Part shown: positions 45,074 through 52,875 of the stretch, in pieces
How the letters are laid out: every line of letters starts with the position of its first letter
Position numbering within the stretch: position 1 is the stretch's first letter
Origin: CAIKMD01 sp963803265
Lineage (GTDB): Bacteria; Pseudomonadota; Alphaproteobacteria; ATCC43930; CGMCC-115725
DNA length: 64,000 nt
NCBI GenBank assembly: GCA_963803265.1
Contig: CAWDLZ010000002.1
Location: forward strand, 368,727 to 432,726
Direction: 5' to 3'
The notes under the pieces: model-generated
The model's database searches: none
Told to the model about the DNA's origin: nothing
The model's input: only the letters and a program-made list of their open reading frames with translations
Made by a program: the position numbers and the translations under genes

Positions 45074-45212
45074 GACCCTGCCTCAATGCGCATGCCTTCG
45101 GACATTTGTTGTGGCCCATCCACAGGCGGAAATGCAATGGGCGCGTACCCTCGTTGACCTCGGGCGCGCGACCGCTCTAGATAGAGGCAGACAGGCCGTA
45201 GGGGGGCAAGCC

Positions 45213-46946
45213 GTGAGCGCGACGAAAACCATCGCGGTCGAAACCGTGGCCGAAGCCTATCTCACGCTCATGGCCGAGCGCGGGATCGAGTATCTCTTCG
45301 CCAACGGCGGCACCGATTTCGCGCCGATCATCGAGGCCCTGGCCGCGATCAACGAAAAGGGCACGACGCCAAAGCTCAAGGTCGTCTCGGTCGGGCACGA
45401 GAACGTCGCAACCTCGATGGCGCTCAGCTATTACCTCCACACCGGCCGGCCCCAGCTCGTCATGTTCCATGTCAGCGTCGGAACCGCCAACGGCATTAAC
45501 GCGCTGATCGACGCCGCGCGCGACCGCGTTCCGATCCTATTCACCGCCGGCCGCACCCCGATCACCGAAAGCGGCCTCAGGGGCTCGCGCGATACCGGCA
45601 TCCACTGGAATCAGGAGATGTTCGACCAGGCCGGCATGGTGCGCGAGTTCTGCAAATGGGATTACGAGCTGCGCAACGGCGACCAGCTCGAGGCTGTCGT
45701 CGACCGCGCGATCGAGATCGCGACCACCGAGCCCTGCGGGCCGGTCTATCTCACCCTGCCGCGCGAGGTCATGGCGGCCGCGATGACCAGTTTCACCTTC
45801 GCATTGAAGCCGCGCCGAGGCTTTGCGACCCAACCCGGCCCGACCGAAGATCAAATCGAGCGCGCGGCGGCGGTCTTGGCCAAGGCCGAGCGCCCGCTCA
45901 TCATCATGCAAGGCGGCGCCCGCCTCGCGGGCAGCGCCGCTGCGATCGCCGATTTCGCGCAGGAATTCGCCGTTCCCGTCGTCGAGTTCCGTAGCAACGT
46001 CAACGCGCTGCCGACCGATCATCCGATGCTGGTCGGGTTCTCGCCGGCGCCGTATCTTGGCTCCGCCGATGCGGTGCTTTGCCTCGAAGCCGATGCGCCG
46101 TGGATTCCGACCCAGCACGGCAACCCGCCCGCGGATTGCAAGGTGATCCAGCTCGGCGTCGATCCGCTGTTCCAGCGCATTCCGATCCGCAGTTTCCCCT
46201 GCGACGTCGCCGTCATCGGCACGCCGCAACTGACGCTGCCGCTTATCGGCAAGGCGATGCAAGGCGGCGTCGCGCGCGACATCGTCAAGGCGCGGCGCGC
46301 GCGCATCTTGGAGCAACGCGGGCGCGCACTCGCCGAGGTCAAGGCCAATGTCGAGCGCGCGTCCAAGGAAACGCCGATCAATCCGGTATGGGCTGCGCAC
46401 TGCATCAGCGAGGCGAAGGGCGACGATGCCATCGTCGTCAACGAATATTCGCTGATCTTGCGCTATGTGCGGTTCAAAGAGGCCCGGAGCTGCTTCGGTC
46501 CGCCCGGTGCCGGAGGACTCGGCGTCGGCGTCGGCTCGGCGATCGGCGCGAAACTCGCCAATCCGGGCAAGACTGTGATCGCGGTGCTCGGCGATGGCTC
46601 CTATATGTTCGGCAATCCCACCGCTGGGCATTACGTGCTGCGTGCGCTCGGCTTGGCCGTCCTTTTCATCGTGTTCAACAATGGCATGTGGGAAGAGGTC
46701 GAGGGCTCGGCGCTTCGCGTCTTTCCCGACGGGCACGCCGCGCGCGCCAATCGCGTGCCGGTGGCGCAACTCGGTCCGCACCCGAATTACGAGCACATGA
46801 TGGCGGTCTATGGCGGCTATGGCGAGCGCGTCGACCGGCCCGATCAGCTTCCGCACGCGCTGCAGCGTGCGCTCCACGCGGTCAGGGTGGAAAAGCGCCA
46901 AGCCCTCCTCAACCTCGTCGTTGGCAGGCGCGGCGCGGCGCCCTAA
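45213..46946 (+). CDS. Thiamine-diphosphate-dependent enzyme
   Basis: A 577-residue ThDP enzyme of the acetolactate synthase/2-hydroxyacyl-CoA lyase superfamily. The activating Glu is in VSVGHENVATSMALSYYLHT and the ThDP motif runs from VLGDGSYMFGNP to FIVFNN. The GTG at 45213 (MSATKTIAVETVAEAYL, read as Val) is preferred because the upstream codons are non-conserved. Central RPLIIMQGGARLAGSAAAIA is the FAD/ADP-fold domain seen in the family. Ends 10 bases before the convergent flavin hydroxylase. Activity (decarboxylase, lyase or carboligase) not determinable. Confidence 0.8.
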   Translation: MSATKTIAVETVAEAYLTLMAERGIEYLFANGGTDFAPIIEALAAINEKGTTPKLKVVSVGHENVATSMALSYYLHTGRPQLVMFHVSVGTANGINALIDAARDRVPILFTAGRTPITESGLRGSRDTGIHWNQEMFDQAGMVREFCKWDYELRNGDQLEAVVDRAIEIATTEPCGPVYLTLPREVMAAAMTSFTFALKPRRGFATQPGPTEDQIERAAAVLAKAERPLIIMQGGARLAGSAAAIADFAQEFAVPVVEFRSNVNALPTDHPMLVGFSPAPYLGSADAVLCLEADAPWIPTQHGNPPADCKVIQLGVDPLFQRIPIRSFPCDVAVIGTPQLTLPLIGKAMQGGVARDIVKARRARILEQRGRALAEVKANVERASKETPINPVWAAHCISEAKGDDAIVVNEYSLILRYVRFKEARSCFGPPGAGGLGVGVGSAIGAKLANPGKTVIAVLGDGSYMFGNPTAGHYVLRALGLAVLFIVFNNGMWEEVEGSALRVFPDGHAARANRVPVAQLGPHPNYEHMMAVYGGYGERVDRPDQLPHALQRALHAVRVEKRQALLNLVVGRRGAAP

Positions 46947-46956
46947 GGATTCCGGC

Positions 46957-48150
46957 CTAGATCGTCAGCAGATCCGGCCAGTTCTGGCCGAGCCGGACCA
47001 TGCCGTACGGCCCGGCGGTCGGGTCCCACACGATCGCGACATGCTGCATCACCGCATGGACGTCGCGCCAGGCACGCTGCACCGGATCGGTGGAAAGGAG
47101 GCCGCGTCCGCCCAACAACGGGAATAGCGTATCGACGCATTGTCCGAGCAGCTCGGCGGCAAAGCAGACATTGATTCGCCAATTGGCGCGCTCGATGAGC
47201 GGCACGATATCGCTCTGGCGATAGAGGCTGTTCATGGTCTCGCAGGTCCGCGACAGCAATGCCTCGGCCGCGTTGGCGTGCGCCGCGGCGCGTGCGATAC
47301 GAAGCTGTACGCTCTGCTGGTCGGCGAGCTTGACTTGGCTGATCGATTTGCGGTCGGCGAGACCGGCGACGACCAAGTCGAGGGCGCCTTGTGCCGCGCC
47401 CAGCGCCGCGCCGATGAGGTTGATCGGGAAGACGGCGAACAGCGACATACGATAGATGTGGCTCGCGCTCGCGACCGAGCCGGGCGTCGGCCCGCCGCGC
47501 AGCTTGGTGAAGGAAAGGACGCGGTGAGCGGGCACGAAGAGATCGTCGACGAGCACGTCGTTGCTGCCGGTTCCCGCGAGGCCCGAGACGTTCCAGGTAT
47601 CCTCGACCTTGGCTTTGACACCGTCGAGCGGTACCAGGATGAAGACTGGATCGGGCGGACCTTTGCCATCGGGCGGCGGCAGAATCCCGAATAGTTGCGA
47701 CCAGCGGCAGAGATCAACGCCGCTCGAGAATTTCCAGCGCCCCGACACCGTGACGCCGCCCTCGACACGCGCGAGCTTCATCTCGACCGGTGCAAAGGAC
47801 GATGACAGCAGCGTGTCGTTGTCTTTGCCCCAGACCTCGTCCTGCGCCTCCGGCGGATACATGCCGAGGATCCAGGCGTGGCATGCGGTGACGCTCGTGA
47901 CCCAGCCGCTCGAGGCGCAGCCTTTCGCGAGCTCGGCGGCGATCCTCATCTGCACGCCGTAATCCATCTCATAGCCGCCGTAGCCCTTAGGCTGAAGCAC
48001 GCGGAAAAAGCCGGCCTCCTGCAACAGCTTCGCGGTCTCCTCGCCGACCCGCCGGCGCTGCTCGGTCTCGCGCGCCTGCTGACGCAGCACGGGCATCAGC
48101 TCGCGCGCTCGGGCGATCAGATCCTCGACGGTCGGAACGGCACTCGGCAT
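46957..48150 (-). CDS. Flavin-dependent hydroxylase of the acyl-CoA dehydrogenase fold (HsaA/HpaB-like group D)
   Basis: A 397-residue protein with an acyl-CoA dehydrogenase fold. N-terminal helices (VEDLIARARELMPVLRQQAR) precede FFRVLQPKGYGGYEMDYGVQ and SSGWVTSVTACHAWILGMY; the mid domain has VSGRWKFSSGVDLCRWSQLF and DTWNVSGLAGTGSNDVLVDD; the end has LLGGRGLLSTDPVQRAWRDV and HAVMQHVAIVWDP. The missing catalytic base of true dehydrogenases, and the WKFSSG, GLAGTGS and RDVHA..H blocks, fit two-component aromatic or steroid hydroxylases such as HsaA, which need a separate FMN reductase. None is in the window. Confidence 0.78.
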   Translation of the reverse strand: MPSAVPTVEDLIARARELMPVLRQQARETEQRRRVGEETAKLLQEAGFFRVLQPKGYGGYEMDYGVQMRIAAELAKGCASSGWVTSVTACHAWILGMYPPEAQDEVWGKDNDTLLSSSFAPVEMKLARVEGGVTVSGRWKFSSGVDLCRWSQLFGILPPPDGKGPPDPVFILVPLDGVKAKVEDTWNVSGLAGTGSNDVLVDDLFVPAHRVLSFTKLRGGPTPGSVASASHIYRMSLFAVFPINLIGAALGAAQGALDLVVAGLADRKSISQVKLADQQSVQLRIARAAAHANAAEALLSRTCETMNSLYRQSDIVPLIERANWRINVCFAAELLGQCVDTLFPLLGGRGLLSTDPVQRAWRDVHAVMQHVAIVWDPTAGPYGMVRLGQNWPDLLTI

Positions 48151-48249
48151 GACAACTTCCGCAACTGTACTGAATTGAATTTACGTGGATTGCATTAGAA
48201 AGGGCAAAGAAAGTAAGGTCAATGCGATTCAGCGAAGGGCGATGGAGCG

Positions 48250-49911
48250 ATGACCGAAGCACTAGGCGCCGAGCGCATCAGCACTGCGGAAGCGGTGGTG
48301 CGCATGTTGATCCGCAACGGAATCCGCATCGTCTATGGACTGCCGGGGGTGCAGAACGATCCGCTCTTTGCTGCGTTCCACGATTTCCAAGACCAGCTCC
48401 GCTTCATCCATACGCGTCACGAGCAGGGCGCGGCCTATATGGCGCTCGGTGCCGCGCTCGCCACCGGCAAGCCGCAGGCCTATGTCGTCGTCCCTGGCCC
48501 GGGCTTCCTCAATTCCACTGGCGCGCTATGCACCGCCTACGCCTGCAACGCGCCGGTCTTGGCGCTGACCGGTCAGATTCCGCAAGCGCTGATCGGCCGC
48601 AATCTCGGTCTGCTGCACGAGATCCCCGACCAGTTCGGGATACTGACGCGGCTCGCCAAATGGGCCGAGCGCATTCGCGCGCCCGACGAGGCGCCGCGGA
48701 TCGTCGACGAGGCTTTCCGCCACATGCTCTCGGGCCGCCAGCGCCCGGTGGCGCTCGAATGCCCGCTCGATGTCTGGCCCCGCCGGGCGGCGATGGCGCT
48801 GCCCGAAGCCGCGCGCGCAAGTCAGACGGCAATCGATACCGACGCGGTCGAGGCGGCGGCGAAGCTTCTGGGTGCGGCGAACAACCCGCTCATCGTCATC
48901 GGCGGCGGCGCGATGGAGGCGGGCGCCGAGCTGGCCGAGCTGGCCGAGGCGCTGCAGGCGCCAGTTGCGCATCACCGCTCGGGGCTCGGCGCGCTCGACA
49001 CGCGCCATCCGCTCAGCGTCTCGGTGCTGCCGGCCCAGAAGCTCTGGGCCGAGGCGGACGTCGCGCTGGGCGTCGGCACCAGGCTCCAGCTCCAGCAGAT
49101 GAATTGGGGCGTCGATGCGGGCTTGAAGATCGTCCGCGTCGATGCCGACCCGGAAGAGATCGACCGGATCCGCCGGCCCGCGGTCGGAATTTGCGGCGAT
49201 GCCGCGCCGGTCTTACGCGCGCTCATCGCGGCGCTGCCGCGCCACAACAAGCGCCGGCCTTCGCGCCATGACGAGATCGGCCGCCTCAAAGCTTCTTGCG
49301 CGGCCGAGGCGGCGGCGAAATTCGCGCCGCAAGCAGCCTGGATCGCGGCTCTGCGCGCGGAATTGCCAGAGAACGGGATTCTCGTCGATGAGGTCACGCA
49401 GATCGGCCACGTCATCCGGCTGTTCTGGGAAACCGGTGTGCCGCGCAGCTTTCTCACCCCGGCCTATCAGGGAACCTTGGGCTGGGGCGTCGCGACCGCG
49501 CTCGGCGCCAAGTCGGCGCGGCCCGATCTTCCGGTAGTCTGCATCGCGGGCGATGGCGGCTTCATGTTCAACGTGCAGGAGCTGGCCTCGGCGGTGCAGC
49601 ACCGGCTGGCGGTGACCTTCGTCGTCTTCAACGACGGCGCCTATGGCAATGTCCGTCGGAGCCAAGTCCAGGATTACGGCAATCGCGTCATCGCCAGCGA
49701 TTTACGCAACCCCGATTTCATGAAGCTCGCCGACAGCTTCGGTGTGCTCGGCATGCGCGTCACGACGCCCGAAGCACTGCGGCCCGCCTTGCGCAAGGCG
49801 CTCGCCTCGGGCGAGCCAGCGCTGATCGAGGTGCCGGTGGGCGAAATGCCGAGCCCCTGGGGCCTGCTGCGCTTTCAGACCCCGGTGCGGCCGAAGCCGC
49901 AGACGAATTAA
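48250..49911 (+). CDS. Thiamine-diphosphate-dependent enzyme (acetolactate synthase large subunit-like)
   Basis: A 553-residue ThDP enzyme. N-terminal AEAVVRMLIRNGIRIVYGLP; activating Glu in IHTRHEQGAAYMALGAALAT; ThDP motif from IAGDGGFMFNVQELA to FVVFND (final Asn-Asp where the classical motif has Asn-Asn). The central FAD-type domain includes NPLIVIGGGAMEAGAELAEL. Start at ATG 48250 after a run of GGGCGATGGAGCG. Divergent from the flavin hydroxylase at 48150. It resembles acetolactate synthase, oxalyl-CoA decarboxylase and benzaldehyde lyase alike. No IlvN small subunit is present, which argues against a biosynthetic role. Confidence 0.8.
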   Translation: MTEALGAERISTAEAVVRMLIRNGIRIVYGLPGVQNDPLFAAFHDFQDQLRFIHTRHEQGAAYMALGAALATGKPQAYVVVPGPGFLNSTGALCTAYACNAPVLALTGQIPQALIGRNLGLLHEIPDQFGILTRLAKWAERIRAPDEAPRIVDEAFRHMLSGRQRPVALECPLDVWPRRAAMALPEAARASQTAIDTDAVEAAAKLLGAANNPLIVIGGGAMEAGAELAELAEALQAPVAHHRSGLGALDTRHPLSVSVLPAQKLWAEADVALGVGTRLQLQQMNWGVDAGLKIVRVDADPEEIDRIRRPAVGICGDAAPVLRALIAALPRHNKRRPSRHDEIGRLKASCAAEAAAKFAPQAAWIAALRAELPENGILVDEVTQIGHVIRLFWETGVPRSFLTPAYQGTLGWGVATALGAKSARPDLPVVCIAGDGGFMFNVQELASAVQHRLAVTFVVFNDGAYGNVRRSQVQDYGNRVIASDLRNPDFMKLADSFGVLGMRVTTPEALRPALRKALASGEPALIEVPVGEMPSPWGLLRFQTPVRPKPQTN

Positions 49912-49941
49912 ATTCTGCCTTGCTCGCGCAGGTGCTATCCG

Positions 49942-50937
49942 CTAACCCCGCGCCGGCAATTTCACCCAGGCATTGCCCTGGCCGGAGGAAGCGACAATCG
50001 CCTGCATGATGGCGACGTTGTGCAGCGCCTCGGCCGGCCGGACCGGAAACTTGGTATGGTTGGCGCAGCTCTCGGCGAAGGCGCGCAATTCCTGCTGCAC
50101 CGTGTCGTCGATCTCGTAGCGCTGGCGGATAGCGGGCTCGTTCGCGTCAACCGGCTCGACGTAGAGCTCCTTGAAATTGTCGCGCGCCTCGATGTTGCGG
50201 CGCGTGCCATAGAATTTGAGATAGGACGTCATGGCCGAGGCGAAAACGCAGCCGAGCGTGCCGGTCGCGCCGCTCTGCAGCTCGAACAACGTCGCGCTGG
50301 TGTCGTCGAGCTCGACCGTCACCGCCTGCCGCTTGCAGATGCTGGCGAGGCGCGCGACCGGCCCCAATATCCAAGTCATCGTGTCGATGACGTGAAGCGC
50401 CATCGGCGCGATGCCGCCGCCCGGGCATTCCTCGCGCTTGGCGCGCCACATGCCGGGGCGGTAATTCATCCCGCCAGCGCTCGAATAATTCGCCTCGACA
50501 TGCAGGATCTTGCCGCACTCGCCGGACTCGACCATGGCTTTCATCGCGCGGGCGACGCGCGAATAGCGCCGATTATGGCCGATGCCGAGCGCGACATGGG
50601 CTTCCTCGCAGGCTTTGACGGCTTTGAGGCCGGTCTCGACCGTGAGCGCCAGCGGCTTTTCGACGAACACGTTCTTCTTGGCCTTGGCGCCTGCGATGAT
50701 CTGTTGCCAGTGGCTCGAATGCGGCGTCGCCAGGAGCACCGCGTCGACCGTCGGATCGCCGAGCGCCGCCTCGTAGCTCGGGAAGATTTGGCCGCCGAAA
50801 GCCGCGCGGAACGCGCCGGCTTCCTTTTCCGACAGCGAGCAGCAGCCGGCGATCTCGATGATGTCCTTGAGCGGAACCGAATTCTTGGCGAGTTCCGTGC
50901 CCCACCAGCCGGTGCCGATATAGGCGAATCTCAGCAT
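49942..50937 (-). CDS. Gfo/Idh/MocA-family oxidoreductase
   Basis: A 331-residue NAD(P)-dependent dehydrogenase. The nucleotide fold starts MLRFAYIGTGWWGTELAKNS; the Glu-Lys-Pro motif is KKNVFVEKPLALTVETGLKA; the C-terminal beta domain has GGMNYRPGMWRAKREECPGG and MALHVIDTMTWILGPVARLA. Such enzymes oxidise or reduce sugars, inositols and related cyclic alcohols; phthalate dihydrodiol dehydrogenase also belongs here, which would suit this cluster. Substrate unknown. Divergent from the SDR at 51093. Confidence 0.83.
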   Translation of the reverse strand: MLRFAYIGTGWWGTELAKNSVPLKDIIEIAGCCSLSEKEAGAFRAAFGGQIFPSYEAALGDPTVDAVLLATPHSSHWQQIIAGAKAKKNVFVEKPLALTVETGLKAVKACEEAHVALGIGHNRRYSRVARAMKAMVESGECGKILHVEANYSSAGGMNYRPGMWRAKREECPGGGIAPMALHVIDTMTWILGPVARLASICKRQAVTVELDDTSATLFELQSGATGTLGCVFASAMTSYLKFYGTRRNIEARDNFKELYVEPVDANEPAIRQRYEIDDTVQQELRAFAESCANHTKFPVRPAEALHNVAIMQAIVASSGQGNAWVKLPARG

Positions 50938-51092
50938 CTTGCCTCCTCGGGGTGGGCGGTATAGTTCCCCGCTCGATGCGCCGCCCGATGATAAGAGGCG
51001 GGCCGCGAAACCGCAATCGCCAGCACCCGTTGGCCTTGTCTCGCCAGAAGCAATGCAGATAAGATGCGCCGCCTGTCATCCGGACGGTGAGC

Positions 51093-51869
51093 ATGGATCT
51101 CGGAATCAAGGGCCGAAAGGCCATTCTCTGCGCTTCTTCCAAGGGTCTCGGCAAGGCTTGCGCCTTGGCTCTGGCGCGCGAAGGCGTATCGGTTTGGATC
51201 AACGGCCGCAATGACGGCCCGCTGGCCGAGGCTGCCGCCGAAATCCGCGCCATCGGCGGCACGGCGACGACCGTCAAGGCCGACATCAACACCGACGCGG
51301 GGCGTCGCGCGCTTATTGCCGCCTGTTCCGAGCCCGACATCCTCGTCACTAACAACGAGGGTCCACCACCCGGGACTCTGGCCGATTGGGACCACGACCA
51401 GTGGATCGCTGCTCTCGAGGCCAATATGCTGCCCGCGGTGCTGCTGATCCGCGACGTGCTGCCCGGCATGCAGGCGCGCAAGTTCGGCCGCGTTGTCAAC
51501 ATCACCTCGGCGATGGTGAAGTCGCCGCGCAACCATATGGGGCTTTCGACCGCCGCCCGGGCGGCGCTCACGGCATTCTGCAAGTCTCAATCCGCCCGCG
51601 TCGCGCCCGACAACGTCACCATCAACAACATCCTGCCCGAGCGCATCGATACCGGCCGCCAGCAATTCATGGCGCAACGCATGGCGAAGGCCGAGAACAT
51701 CACCCTCGAAGAGGCGCGGAGGCGCATCGCCGCGACGGTCGCGGCCAAGCGCATGGGAACTCCCGAGGAATTCGGCGCCGCCTGCGCCTTCCTATGCAGC
51801 GCGCAGTCGGGATTCATCTCGGGCCAGAATCTCCAGCTCGACGGCGGCTCCTACGAAGGTCTGATCTAG
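51093..51869 (+). CDS. Short-chain dehydrogenase/reductase with altered active site
   Basis: A 258-residue SDR. It starts MDLGIKGRKAILCASSKGLG; Rossmann motif ASSKGLGKACA replaces the usual TGxxxGIG. The catalytic Ser is in NITSAMVKSP, but the Tyr-x-x-x-Lys is replaced: at the position 13 residues after the Ser a Ser is found, and Arg where the Lys should be (GLSTAARAALTAF). The same change is known in some bacterial SDR groups with uncertain activity. C-terminal QNLQLDGGSYEGLI is typical. The inner ATG 51093 is chosen over the GTG at 51087. Twelve bases ahead of the VOC gene, so the first gene of a unit running to HyuB. Confidence 0.78.
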   Translation: MDLGIKGRKAILCASSKGLGKACALALAREGVSVWINGRNDGPLAEAAAEIRAIGGTATTVKADINTDAGRRALIAACSEPDILVTNNEGPPPGTLADWDHDQWIAALEANMLPAVLLIRDVLPGMQARKFGRVVNITSAMVKSPRNHMGLSTAARAALTAFCKSQSARVAPDNVTINNILPERIDTGRQQFMAQRMAKAENITLEEARRRIAATVAAKRMGTPEEFGAACAFLCSAQSGFISGQNLQLDGGSYEGLI

Positions 51870-51880
51870 GGAAAGCGGAA

Positions 51881-52828
51881 ATGCCGGTTGCGAAAGTCAC
51901 CGATGTCGCCTTCGGGCGCCTGCAATCGCCCGATCTCGACATGGCCGAGGCGTTTCTGCTCGATTTCGGCATGGTCCGCGCGGCGCGCACCCGGGACGCG
52001 CTATACATGCGCGGCACCGATCCAACGCATCATCTTCACGTCACGCATCGGGGCGAGCCCAAATTCATCGGTTTCGCGTTCTATGCCGGGGATGAGGGAG
52101 ACCTCGACCGTCTCGCCCGCGTCGAGGGCGCGTCCAAGGTCGAAAGCATCGACGAGCCGGGCGGCGGCCGGCGGGTGCGCTTGCGGGATCCGCATGGCTT
52201 TCAAATCGAGGTGGTGCATGGCATCGAGGCCCCGGCTGCGTTGCCGGTACGGCACAACGTCGCGAACTGGGGCACGGAGAAGCTGCGTCGCGCGGGCGAA
52301 TTGACGCGGTTGCCGGCCGGCCCCTCGCAGGTCAAGCGCATGGGTCACGCTGTCATCGCCGCGACCGATCTGGGCAAGACTCTGGTCTGGTATCGCGAGA
52401 CCTTGGGCCTGCTCTGCTCGGACGATATCTGGTCGGGCGATAAGAGCAATCTCGTCTCGTCGTTCAACCGCTGCGACCGCGGCGAGAATTACGTCGATCA
52501 TCATGTCTTTTTCACGATGAAAGGCCCGCAGGCGGGCCTCAATCATTTCTCCTACGAGGTTCGCGATTTCGACGACGTGATGATGGGTCACGAGTATCTT
52601 GCGAAACGGGGCAAGTACCGTCATATGTGGGGAATCGGGCGCCACCGGGTCGGTAGCCAGGTGTTTGACTATTGGTGCGATCCCTGGGGCCGCGTTCACG
52701 AGCATTGGACCGACAGCGACGTGCTCAACGCGCACGCGCCGCCGGGCTTGGTCGAGGCCGGGGTCGGCACCTACGCTCAATGGGGCGAATCGATGCCGGC
52801 GCGCTTCCAAACCTACGCTGTGCCGTGA
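51881..52828 (+). CDS. VOC-family extradiol dioxygenase-like protein
   Basis: A 315-residue two-module VOC protein. Module 1: VAKVTDVAFGRLQSPDLDMA and TDPTHHLHVTHRGEPKFIGF; module 2: VKRMGHAVIAATDLGKTLVW, then ENYVDHHVFFTMKGPQAGL, LNHFSYEVRDFDDVMMGHEY and VFDYWCDPWGRVHEHWTDSD. His-rich metal positions resemble 2,3-dihydroxybiphenyl 1,2-dioxygenase. Starts after TAGGGAAAGCGGAA. Third VOC gene of the window. Role: metal-dependent ring cleavage, or a non-oxygenase VOC reaction. Confidence 0.78.
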   Translation: MPVAKVTDVAFGRLQSPDLDMAEAFLLDFGMVRAARTRDALYMRGTDPTHHLHVTHRGEPKFIGFAFYAGDEGDLDRLARVEGASKVESIDEPGGGRRVRLRDPHGFQIEVVHGIEAPAALPVRHNVANWGTEKLRRAGELTRLPAGPSQVKRMGHAVIAATDLGKTLVWYRETLGLLCSDDIWSGDKSNLVSSFNRCDRGENYVDHHVFFTMKGPQAGLNHFSYEVRDFDDVMMGHEYLAKRGKYRHMWGIGRHRVGSQVFDYWCDPWGRVHEHWTDSDVLNAHAPPGLVEAGVGTYAQWGESMPARFQTYAVP

Positions 52829-52875
52829 TGCAGGGCCGCTTTCACCGCTAACCATCTAGAATAGGAATCCGCGCC

